From Nostocales cyanobacterium Centralia_MAG_434 (GTDB taxonomy: Bacteria > Cyanobacteriota > Cyanobacteriia > Cyanobacteriales > Nostocaceae), in NCBI GenBank assembly GCA_021324415.1, contig JAJPJF010000285.1, positions 1-34,171 of the forward strand: a DNA stretch of 34,171 nucleotides, written 5' to 3'. Shown one piece after another: positions 8,209 through 16,999 of this stretch (the stretch's first letter is position 1; every line of letters starts with the position of its first letter). The position numbers and the translations under genes were made by a program. The notes under the pieces were generated by a model. That model worked only from the letters and a program-made list of their open reading frames with translations, ran no database searches and had not been told where the DNA came from.

Positions 8209-8973
8209 ATGTTAAAAACTCAATGGGATGCCACTCTTTATGAAGGCAAACATGCTTTTATTTGGCAATACGGAGAAGATTTACTCAATTTATTATCTCC
8301 AGAACCAGGAGAGCGGATTTTGGATCTTGGTTGTGGAACAGGTCAGTTAACAGCAAAAATTGCTATGACTGGAGCTGTTGTACTGGGAATTGACGCTGAC
8401 CCAACAATGCTTGAAAAAGCAAGATACAACTATCCTCAACTGCAATTTGCAGTAGCTGATGCACGGAACTTTCAGGTAGAACAACCGTTTGATGCTATCT
8501 TTTCTAACGCCACTCTGCACTGGATTTTAGAAAAAGATGCAGTTATTGGCTGTATGCATCAAGCCTTGAAGCCTAAAGGTCGTTTAGTAGCAGAATTTGG
8601 TGGTAAAGGAAATATCAAGGCGATTGCGGAAGCGCTCTTGGGTGCCTTAGAAGCAACTGGTTGTCTATCACCCGAAATACAACTTCCTTGGTATTTTCCT
8701 AGCATTGGCGAGTATACCAGCTGCTTAGAAAAGCATGGGTTTGAAGTGCACTATGCAGTTTTATTTGATCGTCCAACACCTCTTTTGGATGGGGATACAG
8801 GTCTAGCAAATTGGATTCAAATGTTTACCAAAAGTATCCTGTCGGGATTGTCTACTGAACAACAAACCGATGTTATTCAAGCTGTTGAGCATCGTTTGAA
8901 GCCTGTGCTGTATCAAGATGGAACGTGGATCGCAGACTACCGTAGAATCCGCGTAGTAGCTGTTAAGGAATAG
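8209..8973 (+). CDS. Class I SAM-dependent methyltransferase
   Basis: 254-aa soluble methyltransferase with a Rossmann-type SAM fold. Motif I is ILDLGCGTG (37-45), the acidic loop after strand 2 is GIDADPTMLEKA (about 59-70), then VADARNF (post II), FDAIFSNATLHW (motif IV region) and LKPKGRLVAEFGG. This layout resembles trans-aconitate 2-methyltransferase (Tam) and related small-molecule methyltransferases. The substrate cannot be read from sequence. Length is normal. It is divergently transcribed from a LysR regulator and probably monocistronic. Confidence 0.88.
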   Translation: MLKTQWDATLYEGKHAFIWQYGEDLLNLLSPEPGERILDLGCGTGQLTAKIAMTGAVVLGIDADPTMLEKARYNYPQLQFAVADARNFQVEQPFDAIFSNATLHWILEKDAVIGCMHQALKPKGRLVAEFGGKGNIKAIAEALLGALEATGCLSPEIQLPWYFPSIGEYTSCLEKHGFEVHYAVLFDRPTPLLDGDTGLANWIQMFTKSILSGLSTEQQTDVIQAVEHRLKPVLYQDGTWIADYRRIRVVAVKE

Positions 8974-9153
8974 GTAGAAATAAGTCTAGGCTGTCTAGAG
9001 ATGGATTTCTGCTGGCTAGGATTAACTGAGCGGTATTGTCTCCTAACTTGTACTACAAATTATTAAGAAAGACGTAGCCAACACAAAACTCACAAAAACA
9101 TCACAATCTTATTTTAGGGTGACTTCGAGCAGTGTCCTCTTTGAGAGCAAACC

Positions 9154-10359
9154 ATGTCCCCTCTATCGAGTGATGTAATAGAAGCAGGACGTATATATAG
9201 ATCTACAGGCGCAATTCCGATCGATAAATTGCGCCCAGGGATTTATCGCGCTTGGGAAAGAGCGCACCTTCAAGGAGCGAATCCTCACATTTTACAAGTA
9301 GAGAAACTATCAAGATTAGAGACTGAGCGCTTATTAGAGCGAAACAGTTATTTAATTGATGTGGTTCGTCCCTATCTGCAAATGCTATGGCAAACGGCTG
9401 GGAGGGATTGTCACGCAGTCTTGTTAGGCAGTCGTGATGCAATTGTGCTTGATGTCATAGGCGATGAGCAGACTGTATGTCATTCTGAACCATGTGCGGT
9501 TCCTGGGACTCTCATGTCAGAAGCCGTAGCTGGTGTCAATGGTATTGGCACATCGTTAGTAGAAGAGAATTTTGTAGAAATTGTTGAAGCAGAGCATTTT
9601 ATTAATAAGTTTTATCCGTTTATTTGCCAAGGAACTCCCTTACGGAACGATCAAGGAGAGATTGTTGGGGCACTTAGTGTCGTAGTGCACGGTGGTGCAA
9701 ATGTTATCCAAAGGTTGAAAGAGATATTGCTGTGTGCTTCCCAAGGTATTGAAGCAGAATTTGTGGTTGCAATCTTAGAAAAAGATGTTCGTCGTGTACT
9801 AGCATCCAATCCTAATAACTATCAGCCATTAGAAGAACTGCGTCAAGATATTATTCAAGCGCATCAGGCAGCACGCATACAACTTGAGATGGGATCTCGT
9901 CTGCTTGTTAAGCGCTTAGACTATGCAATGCTATTACTTCAACAGGCAGAAAAATCAATTCAAATATTTCGTCGCCGTAGTAAAATTTGGCGGAATTTGG
10001 CATCACTAGAAGTTGGTACACCCCAACCAGTATCACTCACTGATGCAATCCGCGATTTAGTTGATCTCTTATCAACTGAAGCTGCAATTCGTCACATTGA
10101 AATTGTCACGCACTGGAACCAGCCGATTACAGTAGTGGCAGATTCAAAAAGTCTGTTACGTAATCTGTTTCATTATTTTCTACAAGCTTTTGAAAGTGCA
10201 AATAAAGGCGGAACAGTAGAAGTGGAAGTGGGAGTGGATAGGAAACCAAATCCTGAATTGGCACGAGTGAGCTTTAAGCCGATGCCAGTGTTAAATACTT
10301 CCCCCTCAAATCAGACTCCGTACGTTTTTACCTGTCCGATAGAAAAGAATTATTCATGA
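9154..10359 (+). CDS. AcoR-type GAF sensor with degenerate histidine-kinase end
   Basis: 401-aa soluble protein. Residues 20-200 match the sensory half of sigma-54 activators such as AcoR: an RAWERAHLQGANP start, LSRLETERLLERN, then a GAF domain with GVNGIGTSL, EAEHF, the CQGTPLRND turn and GALSVVVHGG. The AAA+ and HTH parts of those activators are absent, as expected in cyanobacteria, which lack sigma-54. Residues 230-290 are helical. Residues 318-375 look like a worn HATPase domain: VVADSKSLLRNLFHYFLQAFESA keeps the N-box shape, but the usual Asn is Gln and no DxGxG or GTGLGL box follows. No phospho-His H-box is seen. Kinase activity is therefore doubtful. The stop overlaps the next start (ATGA), so it should be co-translated with the receiver. 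Confidence 0.75.
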   Translation: MSPLSSDVIEAGRIYRSTGAIPIDKLRPGIYRAWERAHLQGANPHILQVEKLSRLETERLLERNSYLIDVVRPYLQMLWQTAGRDCHAVLLGSRDAIVLDVIGDEQTVCHSEPCAVPGTLMSEAVAGVNGIGTSLVEENFVEIVEAEHFINKFYPFICQGTPLRNDQGEIVGALSVVVHGGANVIQRLKEILLCASQGIEAEFVVAILEKDVRRVLASNPNNYQPLEELRQDIIQAHQAARIQLEMGSRLLVKRLDYAMLLLQQAEKSIQIFRRRSKIWRNLASLEVGTPQPVSLTDAIRDLVDLLSTEAAIRHIEIVTHWNQPITVVADSKSLLRNLFHYFLQAFESANKGGTVEVEVGVDRKPNPELARVSFKPMPVLNTSPSNQTPYVFTCPIEKNYS

Positions 10360-10754
10360 ACGCTCAAAATTTAGAAAAGCGCAAAGTGCTGATTGCAGAT
10401 GATGATAGTTCTTGTCGATCAATGCTTGCTCTTCTACTTGATTTGGAAGGGTGGGAGGTAACGGAAGCACGGAATGGCATAGAAACTCTAGAAAAAGTGC
10501 ATCAGGAACAGCCAGACCTGCTGATTTTAGATCATCGCATGCCTGAACTAACAGGAGCTGAGGTGTATCGACATCTCCAAATAAAAGGTATTAATCTAGC
10601 CATTGTGTTGGTTTCCGCTTATGGCAATCTCCAGGAATTAGCGTCATCTTTGGGTATTTCGTATTTTGTCATGAAACCATATAATATCCCAGAGTTACTT
10701 AATACGATTGAGTCTGCTTACCATAATTTCCTCACCCATTCCTCTCTAGACTGA
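10356..10754 (+). CDS. Stand-alone response-regulator receiver protein
   Basis: 132-aa single CheY-like receiver domain with no output domain. The acidic pocket is D15-D17 (IADDDSS), the phospho-acceptor is D59 (LLILDHRMPE), the switch residue is S87 (VSAYG) and the lysine is K107 (MKPYN). All essential residues are present, so it should be phosphorylatable. It overlaps the upstream GAF/pseudo-kinase gene by 4 bp, which makes the two a likely functional pair. Because the partner seems unable to act as a kinase, the phosphate donor may be another histidine kinase, or the partner may bind or sequester the receiver. Confidence 0.9.
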   Translation: MNAQNLEKRKVLIADDDSSCRSMLALLLDLEGWEVTEARNGIETLEKVHQEQPDLLILDHRMPELTGAEVYRHLQIKGINLAIVLVSAYGNLQELASSLGISYFVMKPYNIPELLNTIESAYHNFLTHSSLD

Positions 10755-10861
10755 GTTAGGAACTTTGGGCGATCGCTTATTTTGCTCAAGTTGCAATGAA
10801 CTACCCAGCCATCCCTTAAGCATTGACTGGATAGTTTATGTTGGTCAACCAAGCATGCCTA

Positions 10862-11971
10862 TCAACACTGATTTTTGAGCTTACCGATAAGGGAATTCAG
10901 ATTGATTTGACTGGGCCAACCTTGGGGCAGATTTCCCGAATTATATCCTCTGTCTCTTAAGTCCTGGATAAATTTGTTACGAATGTATGTTGAATCAAAG
11001 GTACCGAGACCATTAAAGTAAACATCAGTTAGGTGCGCGGGGTCTAAAGCCATTTCTCCCTTATAGACTGATCCATCATCAGAATCATCCCAACCCCAAG
11101 CTGCATTTGCGGAATTTGTACTGCAAGATTTTGTACCAGATCCACACCCACCACTCTGGTCTCCCTTGAATGTTCCCCAGCTTGCAAAGGTCAATGCAGA
11201 AGAGCTTGATTGCGAGGCTTGATCTAGTTGATGTTGCCACATTCCATTAGAAGCAAATACATCAAGCAATTGATATTTCACATCGCGATCATTTCCTGAA
11301 GCTGGTAGTTCGGCAGTTGTTGAAGAAGGGTAGTAAATAATACCATCTTGATTACTAGCTCCCTGAAAATCCCCAGCGTAGGGCCAAGCTTTGAAGCCAT
11401 GCCCTTTTGCTTCCTGAGTCGTCAACGGGTGCTGTGAACCGTTATAACTGCTCATAGTGAGCGTTCCATCAATATCTTCTTGACCGTTTGTTAACGGACT
11501 ACCAGTCGGTGTATATGAGTAGAAGTTGTTATGAAATACTGTCACAATGCCCTCAAGCTTGCCAAAAGCTGAACCATCCTTACGAATAATTGCAAGCATG
11601 CCCTCTGAATCATTTTCGTGCTCCTGATCAAAGGGAATATCACTCCAGTCTCGAGGATGGAAAAAAGTGTAGGTGATGAACCAATGAGTACATGTCTCTA
11701 CCACAGAATGGTAGGTATGAGATGGGAGTGAAAAATGATCAAGGTTATCCCAGTTATTTGTTGCTAGCCAATCCGTATCATAGTCAAAACGTGTGATATA
11801 GTCTGCGTTGTATTTAGTGCTGTCTGTGTCTTGATAGTGAATTGGCGCATGATAAACAGCTAAATCCAGATCAGTCGGAGATTGAGCAAGTCCCTTCAGA
11901 TCTATGAAACTACTAACTGTTATAGCTACGAAAATACCGATAGCGAAAAGAATAATCTTTTTGAAGACCAT
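10862..11971 (-). CDS. Secreted protein of unknown function
   Basis: 369-aa protein. An N-terminal signal peptide (charged MVFKK, hydrophobic core to about residue 22, likely cleavage after GLAQ) sends it out of the cytoplasm. The mature part is rich in Trp, Tyr, His and Asp. Landmarks are YHAPIHYQDTD, HWFITYTFFHPRDWSD, EHENDSEGMLAI, and a CGSGTKSC pair followed by AAWGWDDSDDG. Conserved-looking His/Asp/Glu clusters hint at metal binding or hydrolytic activity, but I recognise no family. An AGGGTGA Shine-Dalgarno-like run sits upstream of the ATG at 11971. It stands alone, leftward, 124 bp downstream of the DUF1400 hydrolase gene. Confidence 0.75.
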   Translation of the reverse strand: MVFKKIILFAIGIFVAITVSSFIDLKGLAQSPTDLDLAVYHAPIHYQDTDSTKYNADYITRFDYDTDWLATNNWDNLDHFSLPSHTYHSVVETCTHWFITYTFFHPRDWSDIPFDQEHENDSEGMLAIIRKDGSAFGKLEGIVTVFHNNFYSYTPTGSPLTNGQEDIDGTLTMSSYNGSQHPLTTQEAKGHGFKAWPYAGDFQGASNQDGIIYYPSSTTAELPASGNDRDVKYQLLDVFASNGMWQHQLDQASQSSSSALTFASWGTFKGDQSGGCGSGTKSCSTNSANAAWGWDDSDDGSVYKGEMALDPAHLTDVYFNGLGTFDSTYIRNKFIQDLRDRGYNSGNLPQGWPSQINLNSLIGKLKNQC

Positions 11972-12095
11972 CTAATATCACCCTGAAAGAATCACAATAC
12001 TCAGGATAAAGGTGGATATTTAAGAATTGGTAATGATTGACTGCTCAGTTCAGTTAAGGGTAGATGTAGGTATACATATGGCTACAATATTGCTA

Positions 12096-13691
12096 TTAAT
12101 TTTGCGCGAGGGTGACTAGCCGAACCAAACTTAATGGTAGAGGTTCCTGACTAATAGTATCGATGTAACTTGGTTGTAGATAGTTTAGATAACTTGGTTG
12201 GTCAGCAACGTAAGTTTGAAAGAAAGCAAGACTTAAAATATTGACATAGCGACGTGCTAGAGCAGGATTAGGACCAATGGCTTGTTCTGGCACAGGTATA
12301 GAACCACCACCGCTTGCTGATTCTCCTATTGTTGAAAAATGTGTACCACCATTGATTAATGATAAATACTTGTTTTGAGTTGTTAACCAGGTGAAGGGTT
12401 GAATCTGTTCTGGAAAAGCAGGTGCTATAGTATCAGCACTACCAGCCACAAGCATGACTGGTATGTTAATTTGGCTGAGACTAGCTTGCCCCATAATACT
12501 GCTATCAATTGGATCAATAGCGATCGCTGCCTTCACTCGAGGATCAGATAGATTATATGTAGATTGCGGTAAATGGATAGCTAAGCACTGAAGTAATAGC
12601 GAAACATTAAGTGAGTCATTTGAGGATGAGCAGTTTTTGTGGAGCTGTTGAAAGTTAATCGGTGCTCCTGCTAATGCTAAAGCAGTGTAACCACCAAAAG
12701 ATTGACCCACTACGCCTACCTGCTGCAGATTCAAGTGTCCCTGAAAATCTGGGTTTGACTGAGACAGGCGAGTCAGTTCATCCAACAGATACTTGATATC
12801 CAAAGGTCGGTCGATAAACTCTCTGGGACTAGTCACTTCATTGGCTTTGCCTGCTAACAGTGCTTGCAACTGTTGGGCATTACTACCAGGATGCTCTGGA
12901 ACAGCAACCACAAAGCCATAGGAAGCAAGATGTTCAGCTAGGTAAGCAAAACTGGTGCGATCAGAACCAAGTCCGTGAGAAATAACAATGACGCTTGCAG
13001 GATTGGAAACTTGCGGTAGGTAAATATCGGCAGGAAACTTACGTTTGCGTGATTTGTCATCGAGGTTAATAGTTTGCTTATGCCATTTAAAACTTCCTGC
13101 TTGTACGAGGTTAGTTACTGAAGTAGCAGTTCGTATAGGGGTGAGATTTGCTTCTCGCTTCGATTCCTGATTAATGAATGTGACAGCATCCTGAGTCTGG
13201 TTAACCAAACTTTTTAATTGATTTGCAAGTGCTAAGCTGCGGACTAAATCAATCGTGATGGCTTCTGAGGGGAACTTACGCAGTACATTTAATAAAGTGA
13301 AGCCTTTAGGGTCAGCTGCTGCCAGAATCAGTGCTGCCCGAATTGCATAAAACCCACTGGTACGAGTTTCCTGTTGAATAACTTCTCCTAATTTCTTTAA
13401 TAGTGTCTCACCAATAGGGGTATAGAGAAACTGCGAAACTTGTACAGCATTTAGGGGAATGGGAGTCTGCAACGCCTGCCTGAACTGAGGTAGTTTTGTC
13501 TTGTCTGCATATTGAAAATATGCAGACAATTCATCATCTGCTTTGCCTGTCTTTGCGTAAGTTTCTAGAGAATGTATAGCGATAGATCGCTCTAGCACAC
13601 CATAAGAAAGGTTTAGCCGTTGAGCACCCAGCATAGGACGGGTCACGAAAATTGGCAGTAGTAACCCTATACTGAAAGATCTCAAGACCAT
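12096..13691 (-). CDS. DUF1400-alpha/beta hydrolase, exported
   Basis: 531-aa protein from the ATG at 13691. A signal peptide (about 1-23, ending near MLGA) precedes a DUF1400 helical domain (about 25-150; YGVLERSIAIHSLETYAKTG, FPSEAITIDL). The C-terminal half is an alpha/beta hydrolase of the PAF-acetylhydrolase/chlorophyllase-like type: VIVISHGLGSDRTSF oxyanion region, nucleophile S331 in GQSFGG, VAGSADTIAP with the likely acid, and GGTHFST with the catalytic His. It should be a lipase or esterase acting outside the cytoplasm; the substrate is unknown. The same frame is open to a GTG at 13820, but those extra 43 residues look non-coding and would bury the signal peptide. A second DUF1400 protein with a different hydrolase fold lies at 17000-18121. 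Confidence 0.85.
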   Translation of the reverse strand: MVLRSFSIGLLLPIFVTRPMLGAQRLNLSYGVLERSIAIHSLETYAKTGKADDELSAYFQYADKTKLPQFRQALQTPIPLNAVQVSQFLYTPIGETLLKKLGEVIQQETRTSGFYAIRAALILAAADPKGFTLLNVLRKFPSEAITIDLVRSLALANQLKSLVNQTQDAVTFINQESKREANLTPIRTATSVTNLVQAGSFKWHKQTINLDDKSRKRKFPADIYLPQVSNPASVIVISHGLGSDRTSFAYLAEHLASYGFVVAVPEHPGSNAQQLQALLAGKANEVTSPREFIDRPLDIKYLLDELTRLSQSNPDFQGHLNLQQVGVVGQSFGGYTALALAGAPINFQQLHKNCSSSNDSLNVSLLLQCLAIHLPQSTYNLSDPRVKAAIAIDPIDSSIMGQASLSQINIPVMLVAGSADTIAPAFPEQIQPFTWLTTQNKYLSLINGGTHFSTIGESASGGGSIPVPEQAIGPNPALARRYVNILSLAFFQTYVADQPSYLNYLQPSYIDTISQEPLPLSLVRLVTLAQN

Positions 13692-13981
13692 TCTTAGCCT
13701 GATAAGCTGTTTACCTTTTAGATATGGGTTTGGCTCGACAAATAGAGAGAGTGCACAGTACATTCTATTTACCAAACATGGTATTACCAACGAACTGAAG
13801 TGTACAGATAGCTTCATCACTTTTTCAGTACTGCTCTGGGTGACCTATATTTAGGATCGACATGCCCACAATCACTATGTTCCCGTAAAAAATATGTTTT
13901 TATGACAGCAAACAGGGATATTAAGGTCAGTATGGTTTTGAGTCATTTTTGTGAATTTATGACTGTTATAAACGTTACTCG

Positions 13982-14464
13982 TCACATCTTGTAACCAATT
14001 TTACGCAAAAATTCTTTGCGTACTTTCACATCATCAGCACTTTCAACACCCTTAGGTGAAAACCCATCTATGACCCCCAAAATGCCTCGACCCTGTTCTG
14101 TTTCTGCCACAATCACCTGTACTGGATTAGCCGTAGCACAGTAAATGTTACAAACTTCCGGACACTGTTTGATAGCATTTAAAAAGTTGATGGGATAAGC
14201 CTCTTTTAAAAGAATGACAAAGCTGTGACCAGCTGCCAAGGATTGAGCATTTTTGATCGCGACTTCTTCTAGATTGCTATTGTTACCTGCTACTCGAATT
14301 AAGCAAGGTCCTGAAGCTTCACAGAAGGCAAAACCAAATTTCACTTGAGGCGAAATTCCCACGATGATTTCATACAAGTCTTCTACTGTTTTAATAAAGT
14401 GGCTTTGACCAATAATAATGTTACTTCCTTCAGGAATTTCCATTGCTACTGATAAGAGTTCCAT
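13982..14464 (-). CDS. Adenosine-specific kinase family protein
   Basis: 160-aa protein matching the adenosine-specific kinase family (formerly DUF355, PF04008), known mainly from archaea and some bacteria. Family stretches are clear throughout: [65 protein letters not shown] and [11 protein letters not shown]. The protein is full length and ends in the typical [11 protein letters not shown]. It would use ATP to phosphorylate adenosine, a salvage or nucleotide-level function in the cytoplasm; that activity is taken from the family name. The ATG at 14464 has an AAGGAG-type ribosome site 12 nt upstream. It appears monocistronic. Confidence 0.92.
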   Translation of the reverse strand: MELLSVAMEIPEGSNIIIGQSHFIKTVEDLYEIIVGISPQVKFGFAFCEASGPCLIRVAGNNSNLEEVAIKNAQSLAAGHSFVILLKEAYPINFLNAIKQCPEVCNIYCATANPVQVIVAETEQGRGILGVIDGFSPKGVESADDVKVRKEFLRKIGYKM

Positions 14465-14947
14465 AATGTAGATGTCTCCTTTTTTTAATCACACCTTTAG
14501 TTTATCCATGCACTCATGATTGAGGTTATGTTACTATATATACATATTTCTGTAGGAATACAGATGCGATCGCAATGAACTTCACCCAATCTGGTGACCT
14601 AATAGCAGGAGGTCAGGTTATAGTCTTAATCATTAAACTAAAAGAAATGGTGTTGCAAAAAAATGTTCAATCGCAATAAACCATTATTTTTGATAAACGA
14701 CTGTTTTTAGGAGATTTTTAGCACTCATGTAGCATTATAAATGTTATCGTTAATAACGATAACTGATTGATAACATAAACTTTTTTTGCTACATAGCAAG
14801 AAAACTGGGAAGATCTGGCTAAAGTAGATGAAAATATCACGTCTAACAAAGTTTTAAAAAATAGTACATAACATAAAAAATTAGAAATTATTGTTAATTT
14901 AAGCTACATCTCCCAGTTTTTAAATTCAAAGTGAGATATATCTACCC
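14465..14947. other. Divergent intergenic region with operator-like palindrome
   Basis: 483 bp between the divergent adenosine-kinase-family and WG-kinase genes. It contains one HIP1 octamer (about 14565), a 6-bp inverted repeat TGACCT/AGGTCA (14595-14600 and 14610-14615) and a 21-bp near-perfect palindrome at 14743-14763. The remainder is AT-rich and I see no gene in it. Confidence 0.6.
14743..14763. promoter_or_regulatory. 21-bp palindrome, candidate operator
   Basis: GTTATCGTTA and TAACGATAAC are perfect 10-bp inverted arms around a single central A. An extra GATAAC half-site follows just downstream near 14770. The dyad fits a homodimeric regulator or a small hairpin. It lies about 185 bp before the WG-repeat kinase start and about 280 bp before the divergent gene. 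Confidence 0.5.
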
Positions 14948-16924
14948 ATGCTGTTGAAAGGAACAATTCTACGTAATCGCTATCAAGTTCTTAGACACTT
15001 GGGAACTGGAGGGTTTGCTGACACTTACTTAGCACAAGACAGAGATTTACCAGGTCATCCTCAATGTGTCATAAAAAACCTGAAACCAACAAGTCCAAAT
15101 CTAGAAGTCCTACCCATTGCTAGACGTCTATTTGAGACAGAAGCACAAGTTTTGTATCTACTAGGTCAGCATGAGCAAATACCAAAGCTACTGGCTCACT
15201 TTGAAGAAAATGGAGAATTTTATCTAGTACAAGAATTTGTCGATGGGCATGATTTGGGTAATGAGTTGCTCCCTGGCAAGCGCTTGAGTGAACATGAAGT
15301 TGTTCAACTGTTACGGGGAATTTTAGAAGGATTGGTGATCGTTCATCAACGGAACATTATTCATCGAGATATCAAGCCTCAAAATTTGATGCGTCGCCGA
15401 ACAGATGGCAAAATTGTCTTAATTGACTTTGGCGCAGTCAAAGAAATTGGAACTTTAGCAGTCAATTCTCAAGGTCAGGTGAGGTCTACTATTACTATTG
15501 GTACTCCAGGCTATATGCCAAATGAACAGGCCAACTGTGACCCCAAATTATGTAGCGATATTTATGCAGTGGGTGTTATTGGTATTCAAGCTCTTACCGG
15601 CTTATTACCTCAACAGCTCCTTCAAGATCCAACAACAGGTGAACTCATCTGGCGTAATTATGTCCAGGTCAGTGATCAGTTAGCAAATGTGCTCTCCAAA
15701 ATGGTTTGCTATCACTTCAGTCAGCGTTATCAGTCTGCAACTGAAGCCTTACAAGCACTTAACTCTCTGTCAATACAATCACAACCAACATCATTGACTA
15801 TAACCCTTCCCTCTGTTACACGACTTCCTCGCTCCTCAATGCAGGCATGTTTGATTGGACTGATGGGACTGGGAGTTGGAGTAGCTACCGCTCTTTGGAC
15901 AATCAATCATCAATCGCCAATGACCTCTATTTCCTCCTCAGTGCCCTCTTTAGCATCACGAAATATTAACTTTGCTATCAAGCCACAATTTGATAATGTT
16001 CGTGAATATTTTTCGGATGACGTTCGTGATTTTTCTGAGGGACTGGCGCGGGTTATATTTGATGGGAGAGTAGGATATATCAACAGTAAGGGAAACTTTG
16101 TTATTCAGCCACAATTTGATGGTGCCTCATACTTTTCTAACGGATTGGCGTTGGCATGGATTTATGGGAAAAACCGAGGCTATATAGATAAAACGGGACA
16201 TTTTGTGATTCCACCACAATTTGCCCGAAATGCTGCCCATAATTTTTCCGAAGGATTAGCACGTCTGTGTATTATTAGAACTTGTGGTTATATAGATAAG
16301 ACTGGACACCTTGTTATTGAGCGAAAATTTCCTAATGCTCAAGATTTCTCTAACGGGTTGGCTGCAGTGATGACAAGCCACAAGTGGGGTTACATTAATA
16401 AAAGTGGCAAATTTGTGATTACAGCACATTTTGATGAAGCTAACCACTTTTCACAAGAATTAGCGGCAGTCAAAACTAATGATAAGTGGGGTTACATTAA
16501 TAAAAGTGGCAAATTTGTTATTCCAGCACAGTTTGATAAAGCTAATAACTTTTCACAAGAATTAGCAGCAGTCAAAACTAACGATAAGTGGGGTTTTATC
16601 AACCAAAGTGGTCAAATCGTCATTCAACCCCAATTTAATGAGGTATCAGATTTTTCTGAAGGATTAGTAGCAGTCAAGACTAACGACAAGTGGAGTTTCA
16701 TTAACAAGAATGGCAATTTCATTATTGAGCCTCAGTTTGATGAAGTTAAAGACTTTTCAGAGGGACTAGCAGGGGTAAAAATGAATGGGAAGTGGGGCTA
16801 CATCAACACACACGGTCATCTTATCATTCAGCCACAATTTGATAAATGTGGAAAGTTCTCAGACGGTCTAGCCTGGATATCAAGTGGTAACAAGATTGGT
16901 TATATTCGTAATCCATCCAATTGA
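14948..16924 (+). CDS. Ser/Thr protein kinase with nine WG repeats
   Basis: 658-aa membrane-anchored Hanks-type kinase. The glycine loop GTGGFADTY lies at 19-27, the ATP lysine is K43 (CVIKNL), HRDIKPQN has D141, DFGAVKEIG has D160, and GTPGYMPNEQ is the activation segment. All needed residues are present. A hydrophobic segment (about 299-318) crosses the membrane. The outer part, residues 341-658, is nine tandem WG (KWG) repeats of about 34 residues, with core pattern F-x-I-x-P-x-F-D ... F-S-x-G-L-A-x-V ... W-G-Y-I-N. The repeats likely form a ligand- or protein-binding sensor. Cyanobacterial kinases of this plan are common. It has no operon partner and ends 75 bp before a convergent gene. 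Confidence 0.92.
   Translation: MLLKGTILRNRYQVLRHLGTGGFADTYLAQDRDLPGHPQCVIKNLKPTSPNLEVLPIARRLFETEAQVLYLLGQHEQIPKLLAHFEENGEFYLVQEFVDGHDLGNELLPGKRLSEHEVVQLLRGILEGLVIVHQRNIIHRDIKPQNLMRRRTDGKIVLIDFGAVKEIGTLAVNSQGQVRSTITIGTPGYMPNEQANCDPKLCSDIYAVGVIGIQALTGLLPQQLLQDPTTGELIWRNYVQVSDQLANVLSKMVCYHFSQRYQSATEALQALNSLSIQSQPTSLTITLPSVTRLPRSSMQACLIGLMGLGVGVATALWTINHQSPMTSISSSVPSLASRNINFAIKPQFDNVREYFSDDVRDFSEGLARVIFDGRVGYINSKGNFVIQPQFDGASYFSNGLALAWIYGKNRGYIDKTGHFVIPPQFARNAAHNFSEGLARLCIIRTCGYIDKTGHLVIERKFPNAQDFSNGLAAVMTSHKWGYINKSGKFVITAHFDEANHFSQELAAVKTNDKWGYINKSGKFVIPAQFDKANNFSQELAAVKTNDKWGFINQSGQIVIQPQFNEVSDFSEGLVAVKTNDKWSFINKNGNFIIEPQFDEVKDFSEGLAGVKMNGKWGYINTHGHLIIQPQFDKCGKFSDGLAWISSGNKIGYIRNPSN
15971..16921 (+). 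repeat. Array of nine WG-repeat units inside the kinase gene
   Basis: Nine units of about 102 bp. Units 4 to 7 are nearly alike at DNA level: GTGGGGTTACATTAATAAAA recurs in units 4 and 5, and units 5 and 6 share most of their sequence. This points to recent duplication or gene conversion. Units 1 to 3 are more divergent and slightly longer. Confidence 0.8.
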
Positions 16925-16960
16925 GATTCTCCATACCCCACCTTTGTGGTTAAGGGTAAA

Positions 16961-16984
16961 TCCCACGGTGTGTTTGCCGTGGGA
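16961..16984. terminator. Hairpin between convergent genes
   Basis: Perfect 8-bp stem TCCCACGG/CCGTGGGA with an 8-nt loop, between the WG-kinase stop and the convergent SGNH gene's stop. Its position suits a shared bidirectional terminator. No T-run follows on either strand, so this rests on stem and position only. Confidence 0.5.
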
Positions 16985-16999
16985 GTGCCAAACATCTGG

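Noticed and set aside
13692-13820. N-terminal extension of the DUF1400-alpha/beta hydrolase gene
   Set aside because: Same reason: the ATG at 13691 opens a signal peptide, and the upstream residues look non-coding.
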